In this document: positions 44,875 through 54,226 of the stretch, piece by piece | How the letters are laid out: the number at the start of each line of letters is the position of its first letter | Position numbering within the stretch: the first letter of the stretch is position 1 | Assembly: GCA_024235255.1 (NCBI GenBank) | Contig: JACKMT010000007.1 | Span: forward strand, 1 to 64,000 | Reading direction: 5' to 3' | Origin: Chromatiaceae bacterium | Lineage (GTDB): Bacteria; Pseudomonadota; Gammaproteobacteria; Chromatiales; Chromatiaceae | DNA: 64,000 nucleotides | Position numbers and translations under genes: made by a program | The notes under the pieces: generated by a model | The model's database searches: none | Seen by the model: only the letters and a program-made list of their open reading frames with translations | Told to the model about the DNA's origin: nothing

Positions 44875-45420
44875 ATGACCCTGAAAGCGACCATCTTTAA
44901 GGCGGAATTGCAAGTTTCCGATATGGAGAGGCACTACTACCGGGAGCACTCACTTATCATCGCACGCCATCCATCCGAGTCGGCGCAACGCATGATGGTG
45001 CGGATCGTCGCGTTTGCGCTGAATGCCCACGACCGCATGGTTTTCACCAGAGGATTGAGCACCGAAAATGAACCTGATCTCTGGCAGCTCAGCCTCAGCG
45101 ATGAGATTGAGGTGTGGATCGAGCTGGGACAACCGGATGTCAAACGGATTGGCAGGGCGTGCGGCCGGGCAAAAAAGGTGATCGTCTACTCCTACGCGAA
45201 TCAGAACAATCTCGTCTGGTGGGAGCAGAACCGCGAGAAGCTGACAAGATTCGATAACCTCAGCGTGGTCGATCTGCCAGCGGCATCGACCAGGGAGCTG
45301 GCGTTGCTGACCGATCGCAGTATGCGCCTTCACTGCACCATTCAGGAGGGTGAAGTCTGGTTGAGCAATGGCATCGACACTGTTCATGTGACGCCCAAGG
45401 TGCGGATGCGTTCGGATTGA
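44875..45420 (+). CDS. yaeQ: YaeQ family protein
   Basis: A 181-residue protein aligning over its whole length with YaeQ: MALKATIFKA-like start, ERHYYREHSLIIARHPSES, ARVVAFAL-like VRIVAFALNAHD, DLWQLSL and QPDVKRIGRACGRA. The family has a PD-(D/E)XK nuclease-like fold, though no activity is settled; E. coli YaeQ was linked to RfaH suppression. It stands alone and converges with the enoyl-CoA hydratase gene. Confidence 0.93.
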   Translation: MTLKATIFKAELQVSDMERHYYREHSLIIARHPSESAQRMMVRIVAFALNAHDRMVFTRGLSTENEPDLWQLSLSDEIEVWIELGQPDVKRIGRACGRAKKVIVYSYANQNNLVWWEQNREKLTRFDNLSVVDLPAASTRELALLTDRSMRLHCTIQEGEVWLSNGIDTVHVTPKVRMRSD

Positions 45421-45500
45421 CTGCTGCTTGGATTAGATCCGCCGGAAGTGATTACCCCTGTTGCAGGATCCTCCAGCAACCTGAAGCGCCAACAGGCAGG

Positions 45501-46310
45501 TCAATCGGCACCTTTCCATACCGGCGGACGCTTCTCCATGAACGCATCTATCCCCTCTGCAACATCATCATGCAGCATATTGCAGGTCATCACACCGCTG
45601 GCAAAACGGTAGGCATCCGACACACCCATCTCCAGCTGCCGGTAGAACATCTGCTTGCCCATGCGCACGGCTATCGCGGATTTGGCACAAATAGAGCTGG
45701 TTAAACGCGCCACTTCGGCGTCCAGCTGATCCGCCGGAACCACGCGGTTGATCAATCCTTCCCGAACCGCCTGTTCGGCGCTGATGAACTCTCCGGTCAA
45801 TAGCATTTCGAGCGCGCGCTTTCTGCCGATGTTGCGGGAGAGCGCAACGCTTGGCGTACTGCAGAAGAGACCGACGTTGATGCCCGACACGGCAAAGCGT
45901 GCGCTGTCCACCGCCACCGCCAAATCACAGGAGGCGACAAGCTGGCAGCCGGCGGCGGTGGCTATACCCTGCACCCGGGCGATCACCGGTTGTGGTTGCT
46001 GCATGATGCCGGTCATCAATGCACCCATTTTTGCAAACAGCGCCTGATAATAAGCCTCACTGTTGTTGGCCCGCATCTGCTTCAGATCGTGCCCCGCGCA
46101 GAACGCTTTGCCATTGGCGGCAATCACGATCGCCCGGACGCTTTCGTCTTTGGCCAATTCACCCAGTTCGGATTGCAACGCAGTCAGCAGCTCCTCTGAG
46201 AGCGAATTGAACTGTTTGGGGCGATTAAGCGTCAGCGTTACCACACCTCCACTGTCGCTGCGCAGCAATACGGGCGACTCCTCCACAGCGCTGTTCTCAT
46301 CGTTCATCAT
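45501..46310 (-). CDS. Enoyl-CoA hydratase/isomerase family protein
   Basis: A 269-residue crotonase-fold enzyme. The CoA/oxyanion-hole motif GKAFCAGHDLKQM and the second motif RVQGIATAAGCQLVASCDLAVA are clear. Near residue 140 it reads FSTPSVALSRNIGRKRALEMLLTG-like (split here as GLFCSTPSVALSRN and KRALEMLLTGE), like the ECHDC3-type branch rather than the FadB branch. The reaction is probably hydration of a short- or medium-chain enoyl-CoA but is not certain. I chose the ATG at 46310 with GGGAGAG upstream. The start overlaps the hypF stop, an unusual partner. Confidence 0.9.
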   Translation of the reverse strand: MMNDENSAVEESPVLLRSDSGGVVTLTLNRPKQFNSLSEELLTALQSELGELAKDESVRAIVIAANGKAFCAGHDLKQMRANNSEAYYQALFAKMGALMTGIMQQPQPVIARVQGIATAAGCQLVASCDLAVAVDSARFAVSGINVGLFCSTPSVALSRNIGRKRALEMLLTGEFISAEQAVREGLINRVVPADQLDAEVARLTSSICAKSAIAVRMGKQMFYRQLEMGVSDAYRFASGVMTCNMLHDDVAEGIDAFMEKRPPVWKGAD

Positions 46311-48676
46311 CGTCTCTCCCAATTTTTTAATCGTTTTGCAACTGCAATCACAGCCTGTCCCAGAGAGAGCCCGCCGTCGTTGGCGGGAACAGCGCCTGGA
46401 CTCAGAACGCGCAGCCCGCTTGCGTCCAGTCTGCCGGTCACTCCCTCCAGCAGCAATCGATTCTGAAACACACCGCCGCTCAATACAACCTTAGCCAATG
46501 CATGTTTTCGGCAGAGATCTATCGCTGTCTGCTCGATCAATGCACAAATGGTTTGATGAAAACGCGCCGCAATAACCGAACGGTCGGTTCCTTCGGCCAG
46601 ATCTTCCAGCAGTGCCTGCCACATTGAACCGAAGTGCAAGACTTCGACGTCCGCCTGCGTCTGCGGTAAATCGAACGGATACGCATTGTCGGACTGCACT
46701 TGAAAAACTGGCGCAGCAAGCGACTCCAACTGCATCGCCGCCTGGCCCTCAAAATGCTGTGATTCGGCACAAATCCCCAAAGTCGCGGCTACGGCATCGA
46801 ACAGGCGGCCGCAGGAGGAGGCTGGTGGGCTGTTTATACCCCGCTCGATCATCCGCGACAGATTGCTCAACGGCTTGCGCTCTATCAGCCCGACGATCGG
46901 TAGATCCGGATAATTTTCGCGCACCCAGTCCCAACCGAAAGCCTGGTGCCAGTAAGCGTAGGTGTTGCGCCAGGGCTCGCGCATCGCCTGGACGCCTCCC
47001 GGCATCGCAACCGGGGCAAAATGGGCCAGCCGCCGGTAGTCGCGGTAGTTCGCCAGCAGAAATTCACCGCCCCACAAGCCGCCGTCGCCGCCGTATCCCA
47101 GACCATCCATCGCCACGCCTAGCACTGGAGTGGTATGCAGCGGCAGCCTGTGCTCTGCCATACAGGCGGCGATATGGGCGTGATGGTGCTGCACTTCGAT
47201 CAGCTCGATCCCTTCCGCCAGCGCTGTCTCCCGTCCCAATTGAGTGGAGAGATAATCGGGGTGCAGATCGACCGCGATGGCTTCAGGGCGAAGATCGAAC
47301 AGCGTTCGATACAGCCCCAGGTTGCGCCGGTAGTCAGCGAAAGTTGCTGCGTTTTCCAGATCCCCCATGTGCTGCGAGAGCACCGCCCTGCCGCCTTTTA
47401 CCAGGCAGAAGCTGTTTTTCAATTCGCCGCCCATCGCCAGTAGCTCCGTGCTCGACTCAAACCCCACAGGCAGGGCCAACGGAGCAGGCGCGTAGCCGCG
47501 CGCCCGCCGCAGCAGGCGCGCATCCCCGGCCGCAACACGCAGCACGGAGTCGTCCAGCCGGTTGACGATATCCCGGTTGTGCAGCAGAAAAAAATCGGCG
47601 ACCTCTGCCAACCGGCTGCGTGCATCGGCATTATCGATGCACTGAGGCTCGTCGCTGCGGTTGCCGGATGTCAGCACGATCGGACGATCCAACCCCTGCA
47701 GCAGCAGATGGTGCAGCGGGGTGTAGGGGAGCATGAATCCCAGTGTGGTTTGCCCCGGTGCCACGCCTGCTGCCACCGCCTCACCGCCGGCTTCGAGCAC
47801 GACGATCGGAGCCGAGGCCGCCTGCAGCGCACTCCTCTCCTGCCTGCCAACGGCAGCGAAGCGCTCGATCACGGCAAGATCTCTGGCCATCAGCGCAAAC
47901 GCCTTCTGATAGCGCCGCTTGCGCTGCCGCAGTCGCTGCACTGCCTCCTCGTTGCAGGCGTCGCAGGCCAGGTGGAAACCGCCTATCCCTTTTACCGCAA
48001 CGATTTCACCCGCTGCGATCAGCTTTTGCGCGGCTGCCACGGCATCTTCAGTTGCATCTGTCCCGACTCTCTCACCGTTCGAACTTTCCAGCCACACCTG
48101 TGGACCGCAGACCGGACAGGCGTTCGGCTGTGCGTGAAACCGCCGGTCCGCAGGATTCTGGTACTCTGCCCAGCAGCAGGCGCACATCGGGAAACTCGAC
48201 ATACTGGTGTTGACGCGATCGTAGGGAATGGTGCGGATGATCGAGAGCCGCGGGCCGCAATGCGTGCAGTTGGTGAACGGGTAGCGGTAGCGCCGGTCCG
48301 CCGGATCGTCGACCTCTTGCAGACAGGCACGGCAGGCGGCGGCATCGGCGGCGATGTCGGTCCGTGTGCCGCCTGCCAGGCTGGATATAATCTCGAACGC
48401 CTGCGGCACCCGGCCGACCGCCCGCGGGCTGCGCCGGATGCTTTCAATTCGTGCCAGCGGCGGACAGTCGTGCTGCAGCGCGTTGATAAACTGCTCCAGC
48501 TGCCGCGCGCTTCCCCAGACGTCGATGCCGACACCCTCCGCGTCGTTCCAGACCGATCCCCTGAGATCATGCTCGCGGGCAAGCCGCCAGACCGTGGGAC
48601 GAAATCCCACGCCCTGCACCGTGCCGTTGATGCGGATATGCTCTGCGATAAGTTCTTCCGCGCTTGTCATTTGCAT
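46307..48676 (-). CDS. hypF: Carbamoyltransferase HypF
   Basis: A 789-residue [NiFe]-hydrogenase maturation protein that makes the carbamoyl-adenylate and passes the carbamoyl group to HypE for the cyanide ligands. In order: acylphosphatase domain with GTVQGVGFRPTVWRLA (about 15-105), two C-x2-C-x18-C-x2-C zinc fingers (CRAC/CTHC and CACC/CPVC, about 125-200), a YrdC-like domain with KGIGGFHLACDA, and a Kae1-like domain with HHHAHIAACMAEH and LSGGVFQNRLLLEG. It is complete. No other hyp or hydrogenase genes are in the window, so they must lie elsewhere in the genome. Confidence 0.97.
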   Translation of the reverse strand: MQMTSAEELIAEHIRINGTVQGVGFRPTVWRLAREHDLRGSVWNDAEGVGIDVWGSARQLEQFINALQHDCPPLARIESIRRSPRAVGRVPQAFEIISSLAGGTRTDIAADAAACRACLQEVDDPADRRYRYPFTNCTHCGPRLSIIRTIPYDRVNTSMSSFPMCACCWAEYQNPADRRFHAQPNACPVCGPQVWLESSNGERVGTDATEDAVAAAQKLIAAGEIVAVKGIGGFHLACDACNEEAVQRLRQRKRRYQKAFALMARDLAVIERFAAVGRQERSALQAASAPIVVLEAGGEAVAAGVAPGQTTLGFMLPYTPLHHLLLQGLDRPIVLTSGNRSDEPQCIDNADARSRLAEVADFFLLHNRDIVNRLDDSVLRVAAGDARLLRRARGYAPAPLALPVGFESSTELLAMGGELKNSFCLVKGGRAVLSQHMGDLENAATFADYRRNLGLYRTLFDLRPEAIAVDLHPDYLSTQLGRETALAEGIELIEVQHHHAHIAACMAEHRLPLHTTPVLGVAMDGLGYGGDGGLWGGEFLLANYRDYRRLAHFAPVAMPGGVQAMREPWRNTYAYWHQAFGWDWVRENYPDLPIVGLIERKPLSNLSRMIERGINSPPASSCGRLFDAVAATLGICAESQHFEGQAAMQLESLAAPVFQVQSDNAYPFDLPQTQADVEVLHFGSMWQALLEDLAEGTDRSVIAARFHQTICALIEQTAIDLCRKHALAKVVLSGGVFQNRLLLEGVTGRLDASGLRVLSPGAVPANDGGLSLGQAVIAVAKRLKNWERR

Positions 48677-48754
48677 TAAGTTTAGCTTGCTGCCGGGCTC
48701 GTGGATTGGAGGGCGTAATACTGCCGGGACGCGGCTGCGATGGCAGCCGGAAAA

Positions 48755-49360
48755 CTATTCAACCGGCTTCTGCGCCACCAGCATGGCGATATCCCGAGTC
48801 CCGAACTGGTTGTTCCCGATGCGTCCCTCCTCGCGGTAGAACACGACCTTAAGCGGCCAAAACAGCGCCAGCAGCTCATTCTGCTGCAGCCGGAATGCCG
48901 GATTGGAGGGACCGCAATCGGACACGGCATCGATGCTGAAGGTCTGATAGAAGAGCAGGCCGCCGGGCCGCAGCGCGCGTATGATGGCCGGTGTCAAGCC
49001 ACGCTCCAGGAAGTAGCTCACCAGGATCAGGTCGAAACTTTCCGGCTCGGGCGGTCGTGCGATCACATCGCGCACCTCGGCATCGACCGAAACTGCCTGC
49101 TCGCGGGCCGCGCTGTCGAGCCGTTCGATGGCGACGGGCGAGAGGTCCCAGGCGGTAACCCTCAGACCCGCCTGCGCCAGCCGGATGGCACTGGCACCCC
49201 GGCCGCACGCCAGGTCCAGCGCACTGCCTGTTGCCGGCAGCAGATGGATATTCTCCGCCAGCACCGCGGCCACTTCACCGACACCTGCCGCCGATGTGTG
49301 GCGCTGATCCCATTTTTGCCTCAGCGCCTCGTGCGGATCGGGTATCAGATCAGATGGCAT
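48755..49360 (-). CDS. SAM-dependent methyltransferase
   Basis: A 201-residue class I methyltransferase. Motif I reads ALDLACGRGASAIRLAQ, motif II ends VTAWDLSPVA, and FDLILVSYFLERGL is motif IV. It resembles TehB/UbiE-like small methyltransferases, with no known substrate. I chose the ATG at 49360 (MPSDLIPDPHEAL), which overlaps the metZ stop by 11 bases; the longer frame from 49417 runs deep into metZ. It is the last gene of the purF-metZ neighbourhood and is often seen there in gammaproteobacteria. Confidence 0.88.
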   Translation of the reverse strand: MPSDLIPDPHEALRQKWDQRHTSAAGVGEVAAVLAENIHLLPATGSALDLACGRGASAIRLAQAGLRVTAWDLSPVAIERLDSAAREQAVSVDAEVRDVIARPPEPESFDLILVSYFLERGLTPAIIRALRPGGLLFYQTFSIDAVSDCGPSNPAFRLQQNELLALFWPLKVVFYREEGRIGNNQFGTRDIAMLVAQKPVE

Positions 49361-50543
49361 CGAACGCCTGCGCCAGATCTGCCCTGATATCGCCGAAATC
49401 CTCCAGTCCGACCGCAATGCGGATCAGTCCGTCGCTGATACCGGCAGCCGCCTTCTCCTCAGCGGTAAGGCGGCCGTGGGTGGTGGTCGCCGGATGCGTG
49501 ATCGTGGTCTTGGCATCGCCCAGATTCGCAGTGATCGAGAGCATTTTCAGCGCATCGATCAATTTCCAGGCTGCCGCCTTTCCCCCCTTCACCTCAAACG
49601 AGCAGATGCCGCCTGCCGCTTTCTGCTGGCGGGCGGCGAGACGGTACTGGGGATGGCTCATCAGCCCCGGATAGTGGACCCGCTCGACCGTCGGCAGGAT
49701 CTCCAGCCAACGCGCCAACGCCAGCGCACTCTCCGAATGGGCCCGCATACGCAGCTGCAATGTTTCCAGACCTTTGAGAAAAACCCAGGCGTTGAACGGG
49801 CTCATCGTCGCACCGCCGGTGCGCAGTACACCGTAGACCTCCTCGCCCACCGTTTCGGCTGAGCCCACCACTGCGCCGCCGAGGCAGCGACCCTGACCGT
49901 CAAGATACTTGGTGGCTGAGTGAATGACAATATCCGCGCCCAGCGAGAGCGGCAGCTGCAGCGCCGGTGTGCAGAAGCAGTTGTCCACCGCCAGCAGGCA
50001 GCCGTGCGCGTGCGCCAGGTCGGCCAACGCCCGGATATCGGCCACTTCGGTGAGCGGATTGGAGGGGGTTTCCAGAAACAGCAGCCGGGTCTCCGGCCGG
50101 ATTGCCCTTTTCCAGGTTTCCAGCTCGCCGGACGGCGCGTAGCTGGTCTCGATACCGAAACGCGAAAGGTACTTATTGAACAGTATCGTGGTGCTGCCGA
50201 AGATGCTGCGCGAGGAGAGGATATGGTCGCCGGCCTTCAGCAGCCCGATGCAGGTGGCAAGTATGGCCGCCATGCCTGAAGCGGTGGCCACGCACGTCTC
50301 ACCCCCCTCCATCGCTGCCAACCGCTGTTCGAAGATTTCGACGGTCGGATTGGTGAAGCGCGAATAGATGTTACCGGGATCGTCTCCCGAAAAACGCGCA
50401 GCAGCCTCGGCGGCGCTGGCGAATACAAAACTTGATGTCGCGAAGATCGGCTCCGAATGCTCGCCTTCTGCAGTGCGCCTGTGTCCGGTTCTGATCGCCT
50501 GGGTTGCCAGTCCCCAGTCGCTCTCCTGTTGTTCCTTTTGCAT
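49350..50543 (-). CDS. metZ: O-succinylhomoserine sulfhydrylase
   Basis: A 397-residue PLP enzyme of the Cys/Met metabolism family that makes homocysteine directly from O-succinylhomoserine and sulfide. The PLP Lys is in IHSATKYLDGQGR, with YSRFTNPT and SGMAAILA as cofactor contacts and FLETPSNPLTEV as the PLP-ring segment. Neighbours purF, cvpA, dedD and folC match the usual placing of metZ in gammaproteobacteria, which supports metZ over metB. A strong AGGTGG site precedes the ATG. Confidence 0.95.
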   Translation of the reverse strand: MQKEQQESDWGLATQAIRTGHRRTAEGEHSEPIFATSSFVFASAAEAAARFSGDDPGNIYSRFTNPTVEIFEQRLAAMEGGETCVATASGMAAILATCIGLLKAGDHILSSRSIFGSTTILFNKYLSRFGIETSYAPSGELETWKRAIRPETRLLFLETPSNPLTEVADIRALADLAHAHGCLLAVDNCFCTPALQLPLSLGADIVIHSATKYLDGQGRCLGGAVVGSAETVGEEVYGVLRTGGATMSPFNAWVFLKGLETLQLRMRAHSESALALARWLEILPTVERVHYPGLMSHPQYRLAARQQKAAGGICSFEVKGGKAAAWKLIDALKMLSITANLGDAKTTITHPATTTHGRLTAEEKAAAGISDGLIRIAVGLEDFGDIRADLAQAFDAI

Positions 50544-50590
50544 GATTCACCACCTGGTTGAAGCAGTGAGCCTGCCGCCTGCCACCGGGC

Positions 50591-50636
50591 AAAAAAAATC
50601 CCGCCCGGCGGAGGCCAAAGCAGGCTTCTCTGCTTT
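50591..50636 (-). terminator. Terminator between purF and metZ
   Basis: On the minus strand a 7-bp hairpin (AAAGCAG/CTGCTTT, 50617-50636) is followed by a short GC hairpin (50601-50611) and then eight T residues (50591-50598). It lies about 150 nt after the purF stop and just before metZ, so metZ probably has its own promoter or is read through. Confidence 0.6.
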
Positions 50637-50787
50637 AGCTGTATTTATTGAGCGCCCGCAATCTGAGACAAATCGGCGCTTCGACTGAGAAGTTAAACCA
50701 TTACGGCGTTTAATACAACTCGCTGGATTAAAGGTACTGGGTACTGGATCCTGGAAACTTGGGGTGCTGTTACCCAGTACCTTGTGC

Positions 50788-52302
50788 CTAAAGAATGGTA
50801 TGCAACTCCAACAGAGAATCCGAGGACTCCTCCCACGACTGTTTCGCGCTGTCGCTGCGCAGCAGCTGCAGCTGCTCCAGATAGTGGTCGCTGACATCTC
50901 CGGTAACGTATTCGCCGTCGAAAACCGAGGTGTCGAATCGTTCCACTTCCGATTTGCCCAGCTTTCTGACCGCCTTGATCAGATCTTCCAGGTCCTGGAA
51001 TATCAACCGGTCGGCGCCGATTATCTCCCTGACCTCCTCTTCCGTGCGTCCGTGGGCGACCAGTTCGTCGGCGGCAGGCATGTCGATGCCGTACACATTC
51101 GGGTAGCGCACCGGTGGCGCCGCGGAGGCAAAATAGACCTTTTTCGCGCGCGCATCCCGCGCCATCTGTACGATCTGCTGCGAAGTGGTGCCGCGCACGA
51201 TCGAATCATCCACCAGCAGCACATGCTTGCCGTTAAACTCAGATTCGATCGCATTCAGTTTCTGGCGCACCGATTTCTTGCGCGCCTGCTGTCCCGGCAT
51301 GATGAAGGTTCGGCCGATATAGCGGTTCTTGATGAACCCTTCCGTGTACTTGACCTGCAGTTGATTGGCCAGTTCCAACGCAGCGGTGCGGCTGGTGTCC
51401 GGTATCGGGATGACTACATCGATGTCGTGGTCCGGCCAGATGCGCTGAATCTTCCTCGCCAGTCGGGCGCCCATGCGGGAGCGCGCCTTGTGCACAAAAA
51501 TATTGTCGATGATGGAGTCGGGGCGGGCAAAGTAGACAAATTCGAAAACGCAGGGGGTATGCACCGGATTGGCTGCACATTGAAATTTATGCAGTTTGCC
51601 CTCCATGTCGATGAAGACAGCTTCGCCCGGCTGCACGTCGCTCACCAGTTCAAAATCCTGCGCGTCCAGTGCAACGCTCTCCGATGCCATCATATATTCA
51701 TGCCCGTCGGCGCTCTCTCGCCGGCCGTAAACCAGCGGCCGGATACCGTGCGGGTCCCGAAAGCCAAGCAACCCATAGCCGGTAACGATTGCGATAGCTG
51801 CGTAGCCGCCGCGGCAGCGCCGGTGAACCGCAGCAACCGCCTTGAAAATATCCTGGGGAGTAATCCGCAGTCTACCCAATGCCTGCAACTCATGGGCGAA
51901 TACATTGAGCAGGATTTCTGAGTCGGACGAGGTGTTGATATGGCGCAGATCCTCGCGGTACAGATCCTTGGTCAGCTCCGCGGCATTGGTCAGATTGCCG
52001 TTGTGTGCCAGCGTTATGCCATAAGGGGAGTTGACATAGAACGGCTGGGCTTCGGCGGAGGTCGAGTATCCGGCCGTTGGATACCGCACATGGCCGATGC
52101 CGATGTTTCCCTTCAGATCGATCATATGCCGCGTCCGGAAGACATCCCTGGCGAGGCCATTGTCTTTGCGCAGATGCAGACGATGCCCCTCCATCGTGAC
52201 AATGCCGGCAGCGTCCTGACCCCGATGCTGCAGCACCATCAGCGCATCATAGAGTGCCTGATTGACCGGGCTGTACGCGAAAATTCCGACGATGCCACAC
52301 AT
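50788..52302 (-). CDS. purF: Amidophosphoribosyltransferase
   Basis: A 504-residue enzyme that catalyses the first committed step of purine synthesis: glutamine plus PRPP to phosphoribosylamine. The N-terminal Ntn glutaminase starts MCGIVGIF, so Cys2 becomes the catalytic N-terminal residue after Met removal. This favours the ATG at 52302 over a TTG two codons earlier. LQHRGQDAAGI and NGNLTNA-type segments follow, and the PRPP loop VLLVDDSIVRGTTSQQ is in the C-terminal half. It follows cvpA, as usual in gammaproteobacteria. Confidence 0.97.
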   Translation of the reverse strand: MCGIVGIFAYSPVNQALYDALMVLQHRGQDAAGIVTMEGHRLHLRKDNGLARDVFRTRHMIDLKGNIGIGHVRYPTAGYSTSAEAQPFYVNSPYGITLAHNGNLTNAAELTKDLYREDLRHINTSSDSEILLNVFAHELQALGRLRITPQDIFKAVAAVHRRCRGGYAAIAIVTGYGLLGFRDPHGIRPLVYGRRESADGHEYMMASESVALDAQDFELVSDVQPGEAVFIDMEGKLHKFQCAANPVHTPCVFEFVYFARPDSIIDNIFVHKARSRMGARLARKIQRIWPDHDIDVVIPIPDTSRTAALELANQLQVKYTEGFIKNRYIGRTFIMPGQQARKKSVRQKLNAIESEFNGKHVLLVDDSIVRGTTSQQIVQMARDARAKKVYFASAAPPVRYPNVYGIDMPAADELVAHGRTEEEVREIIGADRLIFQDLEDLIKAVRKLGKSEVERFDTSVFDGEYVTGDVSDHYLEQLQLLRSDSAKQSWEESSDSLLELHTIL

Positions 52303-52390
52303 TTTCAAGCTTCTCCAGAAAAAACCGATCCTTCAAATTCAGTCAGCTGCCGAAATCCCTCGGCCGGCAGAGCACAAAACAGAGCCGAAA

Positions 52391-52879
52391 TCAGACAAAC
52401 CTGAACTTCTCGGCAAGATCCTCAGGCAATAATGCTTTCAACCAAACCGCCAGCTCCTGAAAATAACCGATTAACTGTGAGGCGTTCCACCAGGGATCCT
52501 CAGGCAACGGCGTCAATCCGGCGAGAAAAACCAGCAGCGTTACCAGCAGTACGCCCCTGGCAGCCCCAAAGAGGATGCCTATCAGGCGATCGGTGCCGGT
52601 TAATCCGGTTTTCTCGACCAGTTGTACGATCAGGTAGTTTACCAGACCACCCACCAACAGCGTCGTCAGGAACAATATTGCCAATGCGGCACCAAGCCGA
52701 ACCGAAGGGAGTGAAAACCAGGTGAGGTGCGGCGCCAGCTCACGGAAAAATGTCCAGGCCACAAAGCAGGCAACCACCCAGACCGCCAATGAGAGTGCTT
52801 CTCGCATAAATCCGCGAATCAGGCTGATCAGCGCCGACAACCCGATGATGCCAATGATGATGTAGTCGACCCAGATCAT
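52391..52879 (-). CDS. cvpA: CvpA family membrane protein
   Basis: A 162-residue inner-membrane protein with four transmembrane helices. The CvpA pattern is clear: DYIIIGIIGLSALISLIRGF at the start, then REALSLAVWVVACFVAW and DRLIGILFGAARGVLL. E. coli CvpA is needed for colicin V export and for bile-salt tolerance; the molecular role is open. It lies 88 nt before purF in the conserved dedD-cvpA-purF order. Confidence 0.95.
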   Translation of the reverse strand: MIWVDYIIIGIIGLSALISLIRGFMREALSLAVWVVACFVAWTFFRELAPHLTWFSLPSVRLGAALAILFLTTLLVGGLVNYLIVQLVEKTGLTGTDRLIGILFGAARGVLLVTLLVFLAGLTPLPEDPWWNASQLIGYFQELAVWLKALLPEDLAEKFRFV

Positions 52880-52985
52880 ACGTCGGGGGTGCCGTTCCCG
52901 GAAACCTTGCGGATTTAAAGGTCCAATTCTAGCAAAAGCCGTTAGGACCTGTTAACACTATGCGGATGCCCGAGTAAGCAGCGCC

Positions 52986-53546
52986 TCAGGGATAGCTTTT
53001 AAGTGTTCCTACGATATTGAGCGACTTAACCTCTGCATTCACCTGTTTCAACAGCTTTTCCGCCTTGGCTCGATCGACTTCCGGCCCGACCAACACGCGG
53101 TACAACAGCGTTCCGCTGACCGACACCTGCTCGATATCCGCGGCAAACGCTTTTTCGCGGAGCTGTTTCACAAGATTATCGGCGTTGTCGCGGAGAGAAA
53201 AGCTTCCTACCTGGATCATCCAGGCCGATAAACCCTCCCTGGTCTCAACCTGGGCAGCAGGTGTCTGGGGAGCTAGCGCAGGTGGTGGTGTCGCCGTGTT
53301 GTCCGAAACTGCATCTGTGGTAGCCTGATCGACCGGCGGAGTCGGCTTGAGATCCACCGGCGCAGGAGTGCTCTTTTCGGGAATCACGCGCGAACTGAAA
53401 TCGGTTTTCGGAGGAACTGGAATATTACTCTCAGTAATCCCCGGCTCCAGCACCGGTTCATGCTGCAGCAGCATCGGGACAAAAATCACGACCAGCGAAA
53501 CCAGCACGGTTGCGCCGATCAGTCTCTTTTTGAGGCTATCATCCAC
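52986..53546 (-). CDS. dedD: SPOR-domain protein, DedD-like
   Basis: A 186-residue cell-division protein. It has a short cytoplasmic start (MDDSLKKRLIGA), one transmembrane helix (about 9-27), a Pro/Thr/Ala-rich periplasmic linker (30-105) and a C-terminal SPOR domain (about 108-184) starting SAWMIQVGSFS. SPOR domains bind glycan strands without stem peptides at the division site. In most gammaproteobacteria the preceding gene is folC; here the POR block lies between them. Confidence 0.92.
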   Translation of the reverse strand: MDDSLKKRLIGATVLVSLVVIFVPMLLQHEPVLEPGITESNIPVPPKTDFSSRVIPEKSTPAPVDLKPTPPVDQATTDAVSDNTATPPPALAPQTPAAQVETREGLSAWMIQVGSFSLRDNADNLVKQLREKAFAADIEQVSVSGTLLYRVLVGPEVDRAKAEKLLKQVNAEVKSLNIVGTLKSYP

Positions 53547-53725
53547 CGGATCGATCCTAATTTATTACTCCCGCACATTATACCAGTTAGTTGACGGGAG
53601 CTGGGAATTGTCTACGGGTGTGCAAGGACAAGGGCGAGATCCGTACTTAATAATTCGTTCTGCCTCCCTTTTTGCCGGTTTTGGGGTTATGGTTGAGTAA
53701 CTTCCACCTAGCCGAGGTAGCTGTT

Positions 53726-54184
53726 TTGAAGCACCTGCTGATCGTCTATCACAGCCAGAACGGCCACACCCTGGCGCTGGCCGAGTCCGTATATCGGGGA
53801 GCCCTGGACTACCGGGACGGCGTGGAAACCAGGCTAATGAAGGCATGCGATTCGGGCGAGGAAGAGCTGCTGTGGGCCGATGCGGTGATATTCGGCACAC
53901 CGGAGAACTTCGGCTATATGTCAGGCGCGCTCAAAGATTTCTTCGATCGCACCTACGAAGCGACCCGAGATGCGACAGTGGGTCTGCCCTATGCGATCTT
54001 CATTAGCGCAGGCAATGATGGCAGCGGCGCCGAATTCAATATCGACAGAATCGCCAGGGGCTATTCGATGAAACGCGTATCCGAGCCGCTGATAGTGCGG
54101 GGCGAGGTTGACCAGGCGGCGCTGCAGCAGGCGGAGGAGCTTGGGCAGACGCTGGCTGCAGCGCTGGAGCTGGGAGTTTTTTGA
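53726..54184 (+). CDS. Flavodoxin-like NAD(P)H-dependent reductase
   Basis: A 152-residue flavodoxin-fold protein. HLLIVYHSQNGHTLALAES is the FMN phosphate loop, and FGTPENFGYMSGALKDFFDR is the second FMN-binding segment, as in WrbA-like and MdaB-like proteins. I chose the TTG at 53726, which has GAGGT eight bases upstream and starts just before the first beta strand; an ATG at 53672 would add 18 non-family residues. It is the only plus-strand gene in the right third and converges with the POR operon. It might serve as an electron carrier for POR, but that is inference. Confidence 0.82.
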   Translation: MKHLLIVYHSQNGHTLALAESVYRGALDYRDGVETRLMKACDSGEEELLWADAVIFGTPENFGYMSGALKDFFDRTYEATRDATVGLPYAIFISAGNDGSGAEFNIDRIARGYSMKRVSEPLIVRGEVDQAALQQAEELGQTLAAALELGVF

Positions 54185-54226
54185 TTCTATGGTGCCGGAG
54201 TCGAGACAACTCCGGCACCTCTCTGG

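Noticed and set aside
46612..48679. Long plus-strand frames opposite hypF (317 and 366 codons)
   Set aside because: hypF on the minus strand is complete with all domains; the opposite frames are shadows of its GC-rich codons.
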